64,000 bases of DNA from Pseudolabrys sp. (GTDB lineage Bacteria; Pseudomonadota; Alphaproteobacteria; Rhizobiales; Xanthobacteraceae), in assembly GCA_022841665.1 (NCBI GenBank), contig JALHRB010000002.1:206375-270374 (forward strand), read 5' to 3'. Position numbers and translations under genes: made by a program. The notes below the pieces were generated by a model that did no database searches, was not told where the DNA came from, and saw nothing but the letters and a program-made list of their open reading frames with translations. Of this stretch, positions 8,243-16,775 are shown one piece after another. Positions within the stretch are counted from its first letter, which is position 1. Every line of letters starts with the position of its first letter.

Positions 8243-9112
8243 ATGCGTAGCAATGTCGGTCTCGATACACGGCCCCCGGACACCGCCCCCCGCCGCACCG
8301 TGGCCGAACTCAAGCCGGTCGTTCGCCCGGCCAAGCCCGCGCGCCAGCGCGAGCAGAAGCTGGGGGCCACCGCGCGCTCCTTTGCCATCCTCGAGCACGT
8401 CGCAAGCTCGCGCGCGCCCGTGGACGTGCTCGACATCATCGCCACCCTGAAGCTGCCGAAGGCGACCGCCTACCGGCTGGTCGACTGGTTCGTCACCCAT
8501 GGCTACCTGTCGCGCGAGCCAGGCCGCCGCCGTCTCATCGTCGGCCCCAAGCTCACCAACCTCGCCTTCGGCGCGCTGTCGGCCTCGATGCGCAACGACA
8601 CGCCGCACGTGGTGCTGCAGCGCCTCGTGCACACGCTCAACGAGACCTGCAATATCGGCACGCTGCTCAACGGCGAGGTGGTCTATCTCGACCGCGTCGA
8701 GGCCGACCACTGGCCGCTGCGCCTGCATTATACGTCGGGCTCGCGCGTGCCGCTGCACTGCAGCGCCATCGGCAAGCTTTATCTGGCGCTGGCGCCGTCG
8801 CCGCGCCGCAAGCGCCTCCTGCAAAGCCTCGAGCTGCGCAAGTTCACCGACAACACCCTCGTCGACGGCGGCAAGCTCGAGGCCGAGCTGCGCCAGATCC
8901 GCAAGGAGCAGGTCTCTTTCGACCGCGAGGAATACCTCATGGGCGTGATCTGCATGGCGGTGCCGGTCATCGGCAAGAACGGCGAGTTGCTCGCCGCGCT
9001 CGCCATCCAGGCGCCGGAGGCGCGCATGAACGTGCAAACGGCGCGCCGCCATCTGCCCGCGCTGCGCAACGCCGCCAGCGAGCTGGCGGAAATCTTCCAG
9101 GCCTCGGCCTGA
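8243..9112 (+). CDS. IclR-family transcriptional regulator (candidate regulator of the sulfoacetate block)
   Basis: 289 residues. A disordered Pro/Arg-rich N-terminus (1-38) precedes the winged helix-turn-helix (about 40-100, with RSFAILEHV and LKLPKATAYRLVDWFVTHGYL). The C-terminal IclR effector domain follows, including the typical VPLHCSAIGKLYLA segment and CMAVPVIGKNGELLAALAI. It is embedded co-directionally between tctA and xsc, so it is probably autoregulated. In Cupriavidus necator the sulfoacetate regulator SauR is encoded next to sauSTU; the equivalent role here is inference. The TCTCAC-N3-GTGAGA sites at 3306 and 4766 are candidate targets. Confidence 0.88.
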   Translation: MRSNVGLDTRPPDTAPRRTVAELKPVVRPAKPARQREQKLGATARSFAILEHVASSRAPVDVLDIIATLKLPKATAYRLVDWFVTHGYLSREPGRRRLIVGPKLTNLAFGALSASMRNDTPHVVLQRLVHTLNETCNIGTLLNGEVVYLDRVEADHWPLRLHYTSGSRVPLHCSAIGKLYLALAPSPRRKRLLQSLELRKFTDNTLVDGGKLEAELRQIRKEQVSFDREEYLMGVICMAVPVIGKNGELLAALAIQAPEARMNVQTARRHLPALRNAASELAEIFQASA

Positions 9113-9143
9113 TCTCTCAAAGTTCTTCAGGAGTGATTTAGTT

Positions 9144-10919
9144 ATGAAGATGACGACGGAAGAAGCATTCGTGAAGGTTCTGCAGATGCACGGCATCGAG
9201 CATGCCTTCGGCATCATCGGGTCGGCCTTCATGCCGATCTCGGACCTGTTCCCGAAGGCGGGCATCACCTTCTGGGACGTGGCGCACGAGACCAATGGCG
9301 GCCTGATCTGCGACGGCTATACCCGCTCGACCGGCAAGATCGCCATGGCGATCGCGCAGAACGGTCCCGGCATCACCAACTTCGTCACCGCCATCAAGAC
9401 CGCCTACTGGAACCACACGCCGATGCTGCTGGTCACGCCGCAGGCGGCCAACAAGACCATCGGGCAGGGCGGCTTCCAGGAAGTCGAGCAGATGGCGCTG
9501 TTCCGCGACATGGTCTGCTACCAGGAAGAAGTGCGCGATCCTTCGCGTACGGCCGAGGTCCTCAACCGCGTCATCTCCAAGGCCAAGCGCCTGTCGGCGC
9601 CGGCGCAGATCAATTTCCCGCGCGACTACTGGACGCAGGTGATCGACATCACCCTGCCGGCCATCGTCGACTTCGAGCGCCCGGCCGGCGGCGCCAACGC
9701 CGTGGCCGAAGCGGCCAAGCTGTTGTCGGAGGCCAAGTTCCCGGTCATCCTGTCCGGCGCCGGCGTCGTGCTCGCCAACGCGATCCCCGATTGCGTCGCG
9801 CTGGCCGAGAAGCTCGACGCGCCGGTCTGCAACAACTACCAGCACAATGACAGCTTCCCCGGCAGCCACCGGCTCGCCGTCGGCCCGCTCGGCTACAACG
9901 GCTCGAAGGCGGCCATGGAGCTGGTCGCCAAGGCCGACGTGGTGCTGGCGCTCGGCACGCGCCTCAATCCGTTCTCGACGCTGCCCGGCTACGGCATCGA
10001 TTACTGGCCGAAGACCGCCAAGATCATCCAGGTCGACATCAACGCCGACCGCATCGGGCTGACCAAGCCGGTCACCGTCGGCATTTGCGGCGACGCCAAG
10101 CTGGTCGCTCGAAGCATCCTCGCGCAGCTCGCGCCCACCGCCGGCAATGCCGGCCGCGAGGAGCGCAAGAACCTGATCCACGACACCCGGTCCAAGTGGC
10201 TGCAGACGCTGTCCAGCATGGACCACGAGGACGACGATCCGGGCACCACCTGGAACGCCGACGCGCGCAAGCGCGACGCCGACCGCATGTCGCCGCGCCA
10301 GGCCTGGCGCGCGATCCAGGCCGGCCTGCCGAAGGACGCCATCATCTCGAGCGACATCGGCAACAACTGCGCCATCGGCAACGCCTATCCGACCTTCGAA
10401 AAGGGCCGCAAATACCTGGCGCCCGGCCTGTTCGGGCCTTGCGGCTACGGCTTCCCGTCGATCATCGGCGCCAAGATCGGCAACCCCGACACGCCTTGCG
10501 TCGGCTTTGCCGGCGACGGCGCCTTCGGCATCTCCATGAACGAGATGAGCTCGCTTGGCCGCGAAGAGTGGCCCGGCATCACCATGGTCATCTTCCGCAA
10601 CTATCAGTGGGGCGCCGAGAAGCGCAATTCGATCCTCTGGTACGACGACAACTTCGTCGGCACCGAGCTCGATCCGCATCTCTCTTACGCCAAAGTGGCG
10701 GAAGGCTGCGGGCTCAAGGGCGTCACCGTGAAGACGCAGACCGAACTGACGGAGGCGCTGCGCAAGGCCTGCGAGGACCAGAAGAAGCGCATCACCACCT
10801 TCATCGAGGTGATCCTCAATCAGGAACTGGGCGAGCCGTTCCGCCGCGATGCCATGAAGAAGCCGGTGGTCGTCGCCGGCATCCGGCGCGAGGACATGCG
10901 CCCGCAACAGGTTGCTTAG
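9144..10919 (+). CDS. xsc: sulfoacetaldehyde acetyltransferase
   Basis: Thiamine-diphosphate enzyme that converts sulfoacetaldehyde and phosphate to acetyl phosphate and sulfite. The 591-residue protein begins MKMTTEEAFVKVLQMHGIEH and carries the Xsc-type IIGSAFMPISDLFPKAGI stretch, the cofactor-activating Glu in AHETNGG (E49), the central domain, and a C-terminal ThDP/Mg site with GDGAFGISMNEMSSLG (near 456) and FRNYQWGAEKRN. These differ clearly from acetolactate synthase and oxalyl-CoA decarboxylase. A strong AGGAGTGA sits before the ATG. The aldehyde dehydrogenase gene begins 9 bp after the stop, and Pta for the acetyl phosphate product is encoded nearby. Confidence 0.92.
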   Translation: MKMTTEEAFVKVLQMHGIEHAFGIIGSAFMPISDLFPKAGITFWDVAHETNGGLICDGYTRSTGKIAMAIAQNGPGITNFVTAIKTAYWNHTPMLLVTPQAANKTIGQGGFQEVEQMALFRDMVCYQEEVRDPSRTAEVLNRVISKAKRLSAPAQINFPRDYWTQVIDITLPAIVDFERPAGGANAVAEAAKLLSEAKFPVILSGAGVVLANAIPDCVALAEKLDAPVCNNYQHNDSFPGSHRLAVGPLGYNGSKAAMELVAKADVVLALGTRLNPFSTLPGYGIDYWPKTAKIIQVDINADRIGLTKPVTVGICGDAKLVARSILAQLAPTAGNAGREERKNLIHDTRSKWLQTLSSMDHEDDDPGTTWNADARKRDADRMSPRQAWRAIQAGLPKDAIISSDIGNNCAIGNAYPTFEKGRKYLAPGLFGPCGYGFPSIIGAKIGNPDTPCVGFAGDGAFGISMNEMSSLGREEWPGITMVIFRNYQWGAEKRNSILWYDDNFVGTELDPHLSYAKVAEGCGLKGVTVKTQTELTEALRKACEDQKKRITTFIEVILNQELGEPFRRDAMKKPVVVAGIRREDMRPQQVA

Positions 10920-10928
10920 AGGTCCGAC

Positions 10929-12353
10929 ATGACAGTTGCAGTTAAACCGGTGGCCGATCCGGCCGCGCAGGCGGTCGTAGACGAATTGGTCAGGCGCGCC
11001 CGCAAGGCGATGGCAGAGTTCGCCGACGCCGACCAGGCGCGCACCGACGAGGCGGTCACCGCGCTCGCCTGGTCGCTGTACAATCCGGCGCACGCCAGGG
11101 AGCTGGCCGAGCTCGCGGTCGCCGACACCAAGCTCGGCAACGTGCCCGACAAGATCATCAAGAAGACGCGCAAGACCTTCGGCACCTTGCGCGACCTGCT
11201 GCGCGTGAAGTCGGTCGGCATCATCGAAGAGGACAAGGCGCGCGGCATCGTCAAATACGCCAAGCCGGTCGGCGTCGTCTGCGCCATCACGCCCTCGACC
11301 AATCCCGGCGCCACCCCGGTCAACAAGGCGATGATGGCGATCAAGGGTAGGAACGCCATCATCATCGCGTCCTCGCCCGCCGGCATGAAGACGACCGGCA
11401 AGACCGTCGACTACATGCGCGCCGAGCTGCGCAAGATCGGCGCGCCCGAGGACCTCGTCCAGATTCTGCCGCCGCCGGCGTCGAAGGACATGACGCAGGC
11501 GCTGATGAAGGCGGCCGACCTGATCGTGGCCACCGGCTCGCAGGACAACGTGCGCCGCGCCTATTCGTCCGGCACGCCGGCGATCGGCGTCGGTACCGGC
11601 AATGTGCCGGTGATCATCGACGAGACCGCCGACCTCGACGACGCGGCGCGGAAAATTTGCGCCTCGAAGATTTTCGACAACTCTACCTCATGCTCGTCGG
11701 AGAACTCGGTCGTCATCGTCGACGCCGTCTACGACCAGGCCATCGCCGCGCTGGAGCGCGCCGGCGGCTACTTGGCGACCGCGGCCGAGAAGGCCAAGAT
11801 CCAGGCTGCGCTGTGGCCGGACGGCAAGCTTTCGCGCACGCTGATCGCGCGCGACGCCGACGTGCTCGCCAAGGGCTGTGGCTTGCCGGCCGAAGCCGAG
11901 AAGAAGAAGTTCTTCATGGTCGAGGAGACCGGCGTCGGCCGCGACTACCCGTTCTCGGGCGAGAAGCTCGCGCTGGTGCTCACCGTCTACCGCGCCGAGG
12001 ATTTCGACGCCGCGGTGACCCAGGCCAACGACATCCTCGCCCACCAGGGCCGCGGCCATTCGGTCGGCCTGCACACCAAGGATATGGCGCGCGGGCGCAA
12101 GCTTGCCGAGCAGTCCGACGTGGTGCGCGTGCTGATCAACCAGGCGCACACTTTCGGCAACGGCGGCGGCTTCGACAACGGGCTGAACTTCACGCTGTCG
12201 ATGGGCTGCGGCACCTGGGGCGGCAACTCCATCACCGACAACCTCAACTACATGAACTTCCTCAACATCACCCACCTCGTCACCACCATCCCCGAGGACA
12301 AGCCGAGCGAGGAAGAGCTGTTCGGCAAGTACTGGGAAAAATACGGGAAGTAG
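10929..12353 (+). CDS. sauS: acylating aldehyde dehydrogenase, probable sulfoacetaldehyde dehydrogenase (SauS-like)
   Basis: 474-residue member of the CoA-acylating aldehyde dehydrogenase group. The catalytic cysteine is at residue 255 in FDNSTSCSSENSVV. Other features are AKPVGVVCAITPSTNPGATP, ATGSQDNVRRAYSSGTPAIGVGTGN and a C-terminal TFGNGGGFDNGLNFTLSMGCGTWGGN. Acetaldehyde dehydrogenases of this type share the fold, but the 9-bp distance from xsc and the CoA ligase downstream indicate reduction of sulfoacetyl-CoA to sulfoacetaldehyde, the SauS reaction known in Cupriavidus. The pyridine nucleotide preference cannot be read from the sequence. Confidence 0.82.
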   Translation: MTVAVKPVADPAAQAVVDELVRRARKAMAEFADADQARTDEAVTALAWSLYNPAHARELAELAVADTKLGNVPDKIIKKTRKTFGTLRDLLRVKSVGIIEEDKARGIVKYAKPVGVVCAITPSTNPGATPVNKAMMAIKGRNAIIIASSPAGMKTTGKTVDYMRAELRKIGAPEDLVQILPPPASKDMTQALMKAADLIVATGSQDNVRRAYSSGTPAIGVGTGNVPVIIDETADLDDAARKICASKIFDNSTSCSSENSVVIVDAVYDQAIAALERAGGYLATAAEKAKIQAALWPDGKLSRTLIARDADVLAKGCGLPAEAEKKKFFMVEETGVGRDYPFSGEKLALVLTVYRAEDFDAAVTQANDILAHQGRGHSVGLHTKDMARGRKLAEQSDVVRVLINQAHTFGNGGGFDNGLNFTLSMGCGTWGGNSITDNLNYMNFLNITHLVTTIPEDKPSEEELFGKYWEKYGK

Positions 12354-12364
12354 AAGCAATCAGG

Positions 12365-12461
12365 TCGTCCCCGCGAAAGCGGGGACCCAGTACGCCGCAG
12401 TTCCTCGATAGGGCACGGCGTACTGGATCCCGGGTCTCGCTGCGCTCGCCCGGGATGACGG
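12365..12461. repeat. family B palindromic repeat between sauS and the CoA ligase genes
   Basis: Starts GTCGTCCCCGCGAAAGCGGGG, contains ACCCAGTACGCC / GGCGTACTGGATCC arms and ends CGCCCGGGATGAC. Several other copies in the window are nearly identical. Confidence 0.9.
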
Positions 12462-12485
12462 CAACTGTATTAGCGGAAACACTGC

Positions 12486-13613
12486 ATGAACTTCGAAGAA
12501 CACGCCGCCAAATCGCTGATCCTTGCGCCCGCGGGAATCCCCGTGCCGCGCGGCATGCTGGTCGCGAGCGCCGCCGAGGCCGCCAAGGCGGCCAAGGAGA
12601 TCGGCCCTTGCGTGGTGAAGGCGCAGGTGCCGACCGGCAAGCGCGGCAAGGCCGGCGGCATCAAGCTCGCCGGCACGCCGGCCGAGGCCGAGCAGGTCGC
12701 CGGGAAAATCCTCGGCATGACCATCGGCGACTACACGGTCGAGCGGCTACTGATCGAGGAGCAGGCCAAGATCGTGCGCGAGTTCTATCTCGCCGTCTTG
12801 CACGACACCGGCGCCAAAAAGCCGCTGATCCTGTTCTCCACCGAAGGCGGCATGGACATCGAGGAGGTGGCGGCCGAAAAGCCGGACGCCATCCGCCGCC
12901 TGCTGGTCGACATCGACAACGTCCCGCGCGGGCGCGACATCGCCGCGCTGCTCAAAGGGCTCGACCTCGGCGCCGCCGAGCAGCAGATCGCGCAGATCGT
13001 CGATAACCTCTACCGCGCCTTCCGCACCCGCGACGCCGAGCTGCTGGAGATCAACCCGCTCGCCTTGCTCGGCGACGGCCGTGTGGTCGCGCTCGACTGC
13101 AAATTCGTGCTCGACGACGCGTCTACCTTCCGCCAGCCCGATCTCGCGCCGGCCGGCAGCCCGCCGGCCATGACCGATCTCGAGCGCCGCGGCGCCGAGG
13201 CCGGCCTCAAGCTCATCCAGCTCGACGGCAATGTCGGCGTGCTGGCGAACGGCGCGGGCCTCACCATGACGACGATGGACGTCATCCGCCATTTCGGCGG
13301 CAAGCCCGCCAACTTCCTGGAGATCGGCGGCGAGGCCTACACCAAGTCCGAGATCGCGCTCGACCTCGTGCTCTCAAACCCCGGCGTCAAAAGCCTGGTC
13401 ATCAACTTCTGCGGCGCCTTCGCCCGCACCGACGTGATGGCCGACGGCGTCGTGAAAGCCTGGCACAAGCTGAAGCCGAAAGTACCGGTGTTCTTCTCCA
13501 TCCACGGCACCGGCGAAGTCGAGGCCGTGAAGCTCGTCAAGGAGCAACTCGGCATCGAACCCTACGATTTCATGGAAGACGCCGTGCAGGCGGCGGTGAA
13601 GGCGGCGCAATGA
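12486..13613 (+). CDS. beta subunit of an ADP-forming acyl-CoA ligase (SucC-like), probably sulfoacetate-specific
   Basis: 375 residues with the ATP-grasp fold of succinyl-CoA synthetase beta. The N-terminus MNFEEHAAKSLILAPAGIPVP, the VVKAQVPTGKRGKAGGIKLA segment, EINPLALLGDGRVVALDCKF and a C-terminal CoA-ligase domain (FLEIGGEAYTKSEIALDLVL) are all visible. The stop overlaps the alpha-subunit start by four bases. The pair stands in place of the AMP-forming SauT ligase of Cupriavidus. Housekeeping sucCD would normally lie with mdh and sucAB, which are absent here. Malate-CoA ligase is a family alternative, but no malyl-CoA lyase is nearby. Confidence 0.82.
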   Translation: MNFEEHAAKSLILAPAGIPVPRGMLVASAAEAAKAAKEIGPCVVKAQVPTGKRGKAGGIKLAGTPAEAEQVAGKILGMTIGDYTVERLLIEEQAKIVREFYLAVLHDTGAKKPLILFSTEGGMDIEEVAAEKPDAIRRLLVDIDNVPRGRDIAALLKGLDLGAAEQQIAQIVDNLYRAFRTRDAELLEINPLALLGDGRVVALDCKFVLDDASTFRQPDLAPAGSPPAMTDLERRGAEAGLKLIQLDGNVGVLANGAGLTMTTMDVIRHFGGKPANFLEIGGEAYTKSEIALDLVLSNPGVKSLVINFCGAFARTDVMADGVVKAWHKLKPKVPVFFSIHGTGEVEAVKLVKEQLGIEPYDFMEDAVQAAVKAAQ

Positions 13614-14509
13614 TCGTTCGTAAAAAAGACAAGGTCGTCGTGCTCGGCATCACCGGCAAGCAGGGCACCTTCTGGACCGAAAAGATGATCGCCTACGGCA
13701 CCAACGTGGTGGCCGGCATCAATCCCAAACGCGCGGGCGAAACGCATGTCGGCGTGCCGATCTTCGCCTCCACGGCGGAAGCCGCCAAGGCGGTCGGCGC
13801 CGACGTCGCCGTCGGCTTCATCCCGCCGCCGATGGCCAAGGACGCCGCCGTCTCCGCCGCAGAGGCCGGCGTGAAGCTGCTGGTCGTGCTCACCGAGCAC
13901 ATCCCGGCGCAGGATGTGATGGCCATGCACGCCGCCGCGGCCAAGCACGGCACCCGCATCGTCGGCCCCAACACCGCCGGCCTGGTCACGCCCGGCGAAT
14001 GCTTCGTCGGCATCATGCCGGCCTTCGTGCCCAGCGTGTTCAAGCCCGGCCGCGTCGGCGTCATCTCGCGCAGCGGCTCGCTCGGCACGCTCATCTGCCT
14101 CAACCTCACGCGCGCCGGCATCGGCCAGTCCGCCTTCATCGGCATCGGCGGCGACCCGATGCTCGGCACCACCACGCGCGATGCGCTCGAAGCGCTCGAC
14201 AAAGATGCCGGCACCGACGCCGTCGTCATCGTCGGCGAGATCGGCGGTGGCATGGAGGAGGCGGCGGCCGAATATGCGCGCACCATGAAGAAGCCGATGG
14301 TCGCCTTCATCGCCGGCGCCGCCGCGCCGCCGGGCAAGAAGATGGGCCACGCCGGCGCCATCGTCACCGGAAGCACCGGCAGCTATGCCGGCAAGCGAAA
14401 GGCGTTGGAAGCCGCCGGTGTCGTGGTCGTGGATACCCCCTCGCAAATCGCGACGGCGCTCGCCGCCGGCCTCGGCGCTGCCGGCCGTCAGCGCGCCGTC
14501 AGCCAGTAA
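13610..14509 (+). CDS. alpha subunit of an ADP-forming acyl-CoA ligase (SucD-like), probably sulfoacetate-specific
   Basis: 299 residues: an N-terminal CoA-binding Rossmann domain (VVVLGITGKQGTFWTEKMIA), a GPNTAGLVTPGE segment and RVGVISRSGSLGTLICLNLT. The phosphohistidine is at residue 247 in KKMGHAGAIVTG, the position expected for SucD. With the beta subunit it would form acyl-CoA from a carboxylate, CoA and ATP. Start overlaps the beta gene stop (ATGA), so subunits are probably made in equal amounts. Substrate is inferred from the downstream acylating dehydrogenase and Xsc. Confidence 0.83.
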   Translation: MIVRKKDKVVVLGITGKQGTFWTEKMIAYGTNVVAGINPKRAGETHVGVPIFASTAEAAKAVGADVAVGFIPPPMAKDAAVSAAEAGVKLLVVLTEHIPAQDVMAMHAAAAKHGTRIVGPNTAGLVTPGECFVGIMPAFVPSVFKPGRVGVISRSGSLGTLICLNLTRAGIGQSAFIGIGGDPMLGTTTRDALEALDKDAGTDAVVIVGEIGGGMEEAAAEYARTMKKPMVAFIAGAAAPPGKKMGHAGAIVTGSTGSYAGKRKALEAAGVVVVDTPSQIATALAAGLGAAGRQRAVSQ

Positions 14510-14519
14510 GGAAATTTCC

Positions 14520-15578
14520 GTGGCCGCTCCTCCCATCCCCGAGGCCAGCCGGCCGTTGCCGGACACCTTGATCGATCTCGCGCCCGGCGTCGTGCTGTCC
14601 GCCGCCGTCGCCATCGTCGGCTATCTCGCCGCGCCTTATGTCGGGCGCGTGGTGCCGATCCCGGCCATGGTGATTGCGCTCATCGTCGGCATCGCGCTCA
14701 ACCCGGTCGCGACGCGCGCGACGACGCAGCCCGGCATGGCCTTCTGCGTGCGCACGGTGCTGCGCTGGGCGGTGGCTTTGCTCGGCCTGCGCGTGGGCTT
14801 GGGCGAGATCGCCGCGCTCGGCGCCGGCACCGCGATCCTCATCGTCGTCGCCATGATCGTCACCGTGTTCTCCGGCTTCCTGTTCGCGCGCTGGAACAAG
14901 CAGGCGGCGCCCTTCGGCGCGCTGGTCGGCGTCGGTGTCGCCGTGTGCGGGGCCTCCGCCACGCTCGCCACCTCCACCGTGGTGCCGGACTACAAGGGCA
15001 AGCAGGCCGACATCGCCTTCGTCGTGGTCGCGGTCAACGCGCTCGCCACCTTCGCCATGATCGGCTACACGCCGCTTTGCATTCTGCTCGGCTTCGATCC
15101 GCAGACCACCGGCGTCATGCTGGGCGGCACCATCCACGACGTGGCGCAGGTGGTCGGCGCCGGCTACGCGGTGTCCGACGCGGTCGGCAACACCGCGGTC
15201 ATCGTCAAGCTGTTCCGCGTGTTCCTGCTGCTGCCGATGGTGCTGGCGGTCGGCTGGTACTTCACGCGCCAGGGCGCGCAGCACGGCGAGGCGCGCGTGC
15301 CGGTGCCGGTCTTCGCCATCGTCTTCCTGGTGCTGTGCATCGTGAACAGCGCGGTGCCGCTCGCGCCCTCGCTGATGCCGCTCTATGCGCCGGTGAAGAG
15401 CGTGCTGGTGGAAGCCTCCACCTGGGGCCTCTTGCTTGCCATCGGCGCGCTCGGCTTGGGCACCTCGGTGAAGACCATCGTCGGACTTGGCTGGCGCCAC
15501 GTCACCACCGTGCTCGGCTCGAGCGCTGTGATCCTGGTGGTCGTGACGGTGGGGCTGGTGGTGTTAAGGGCACTCTGA
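14520..15578 (+). CDS. YeiH/PSE-family membrane exporter, probable sulfite or sulfate exporter
   Basis: 352-residue protein with about ten hydrophobic helices and the family motifs RTVLRWAVALLGLRVGLGEI, GVAVCGASATLATSTVVPDYKG and GGTIHDVAQVVGAGYAVSD. This family (putative sulfate exporter, COG2855) often accompanies sulfonate desulfonation genes. I chose the GTG at 14520 because AAGGAAA lies 5-6 bp before it and it starts 10 bp after the ligase alpha stop; the longer open frame overlaps the alpha gene. It would remove the sulfite released by Xsc, or sulfate after oxidation. No sulfite dehydrogenase is encoded in the window. Confidence 0.85.
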   Translation: MAAPPIPEASRPLPDTLIDLAPGVVLSAAVAIVGYLAAPYVGRVVPIPAMVIALIVGIALNPVATRATTQPGMAFCVRTVLRWAVALLGLRVGLGEIAALGAGTAILIVVAMIVTVFSGFLFARWNKQAAPFGALVGVGVAVCGASATLATSTVVPDYKGKQADIAFVVVAVNALATFAMIGYTPLCILLGFDPQTTGVMLGGTIHDVAQVVGAGYAVSDAVGNTAVIVKLFRVFLLLPMVLAVGWYFTRQGAQHGEARVPVPVFAIVFLVLCIVNSAVPLAPSLMPLYAPVKSVLVEASTWGLLLAIGALGLGTSVKTIVGLGWRHVTTVLGSSAVILVVVTVGLVVLRAL

Positions 15579-15586
15579 CTTTTTTA

Positions 15587-15703
15587 CCTCCCCCTGAAAG
15601 GGGGAGGTCGCCCGCAGAGCGAAGCGATGGCGGGCGGGTGGGGGTCAATTTGTAGCGTCGATACGACCCCCTCCCTGACCCTCCCCCATTAAGGGGGGGG
15701 GGA
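15587..15703. repeat. family A palindromic repeat after the exporter gene
   Basis: Begins CCTCCCCCTGAAAGGGGGAGG, contains CGAAGCGATGGCGGGCGGGTGGGG, and ends in CCTCCCCCATTAAGGGGGG. It separates the exporter from the convergent cupin gene and could terminate both. Confidence 0.85.
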
Positions 15704-15724
15704 CGCTAACGGCGCGCGCGTCGC

Positions 15725-16225
15725 TCACTTTTCCAGCGTCACCGTCTTGAAGTCCGCCGGCAGCACGATCTCCAGCAGCTCGCAGTCGTCGGAATAGCCG
15801 CGCACGGTGTGCTTGATCTTCGGCGGCTGGATCCAGCACGAGCCGGCGCTGAAGGTGTGCACGCCTTCGCCCTCGAACTCGCTCTTGAACCAGCCCTTAA
15901 GCACGTAGACCATCTGGAAGTCGACATCGTGGTAGTGCGGGATCGCGACCTCGCCGCCGTCGAACGGCTTGGTCATGCGGATGACGTGCGCCTGCACCAT
16001 GCCGCCGGTGGCGGGCGCTAGCCCGAGGTCGCGATAGGCCGAGTAGGCGCGCAGGCCGGCGTCGAAGTCCTCCTCGCGATGATGGCTCACCGCGAACTTC
16101 TGCTTCGGCCGCTTCTTGGCGCGCGTCTTGGCCTTCACCGCGTGCCGCACGCGCGCCTTGCCGGTCTGCTTGCGCCGCGACCGCGAGCGCGGCCGCGACT
16201 GGACTTTCTTCCGGCCCTTGGCCAT
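15725..16225 (-). CDS. cupin-domain protein with a lysine/arginine-rich N-terminal tail
   Basis: 166 residues. Residues 1-45 are extremely basic (AKGRKKVQSRPRSRSRRKQ and RAKKRPKQK), followed by a single cupin fold. The metal-binding cupin motif is readable as HYHDVDFQMVYVLKGW with later HTFSAGSCWIQPPKIKHTVRG. ATG at 16225 is supported by GGAGGGATC just upstream. It faces away from the UPF0178 gene, with 47 bp between starts. Many such cupins bind a small ligand or detoxify; the basic tail suggests contact with nucleic acid or membrane, which is inference. Exact function unknown. Confidence 0.8.
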   Translation of the reverse strand: MAKGRKKVQSRPRSRSRRKQTGKARVRHAVKAKTRAKKRPKQKFAVSHHREEDFDAGLRAYSAYRDLGLAPATGGMVQAHVIRMTKPFDGGEVAIPHYHDVDFQMVYVLKGWFKSEFEGEGVHTFSAGSCWIQPPKIKHTVRGYSDDCELLEIVLPADFKTVTLEK

Positions 16226-16272
16226 TGATCCCTCCTGTCCCCTGGCGCGATTGGACCACGGCGGCCGCACGC

Positions 16273-16761
16273 ATGGAAGAGCCTCAGAAACCGGCCGAAA
16301 TTCGCATCTTTGTCGACGCCGACGCCTGCCCGGTGAAGCCCGAGGTCTACCGGGTGGCCGAGCGCTACGGCCTCAAGGTCTACGTGGTCGCCAATGCTTT
16401 CATGCAGGTGCCGCGCGGCGGGCTGGTCGAACTCGTCGTGGTCGCGGCCGGTCCCGACATCGCCGACGACTGGATCGCGGAGCGGGCAGGCCCAAGCGAC
16501 ATCGTCGTCACCGCCGACGTGCCGCTCGCCGCGCGCGCGTTCCGCAACGGCGCCAGCGTGCTCAGCCCGACCGGCAAGCTGTTCGACGACGACTCCATCC
16601 ACATGGCGGTGGCGACGCGCAATCTGTTGACGGACTTGCGCTCGGCCGGCGCCGCCACGCGCGGGCCGCCGCCGCTGTCGCGGCAGGATCTGTCGCGCTT
16701 TCTCTCGGCGCTCGATCTGGCGGTGACAAGGGTGAAGCGGAAGTTGGCAGGGAACGGATAG
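16273..16761 (+). CDS. UPF0178 (YaiI/YqxD) family protein
   Basis: 162 residues matching the UPF0178/DUF188 family, which has a PIN/NYN-like nuclease fold. The N-terminal IRIFVDADACPVKPEVYRVA segment carries the conserved aspartates; GPDIADDWIAERAGPSDIVVTADVPLAARA and LSRFLSALDLAV are also typical. Start at 16273 (MEEPQKPAEIRIF) removes an atypical extension into the cupin promoter. Biochemical role not established in the family. Confidence 0.87.
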   Translation: MEEPQKPAEIRIFVDADACPVKPEVYRVAERYGLKVYVVANAFMQVPRGGLVELVVVAAGPDIADDWIAERAGPSDIVVTADVPLAARAFRNGASVLSPTGKLFDDDSIHMAVATRNLLTDLRSAGAATRGPPPLSRQDLSRFLSALDLAVTRVKRKLAGNG

Positions 16762-16775
16762 CCGCAATTTTTGCT

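Noticed and set aside
9144..10919. Acetolactate synthase or oxalyl-CoA decarboxylase
   Set aside because: The IGSAFMPISDLFPKAGI and NYQWGAEKRN segments are of Xsc type, and an acylating aldehyde dehydrogenase and pta accompany it; no ilvN or frc is present.
12486..14509. Housekeeping succinyl-CoA synthetase
   Set aside because: Not next to mdh or sucAB, and set between the aldehyde dehydrogenase and the exporter. Succinate activity cannot be strictly excluded without assays.
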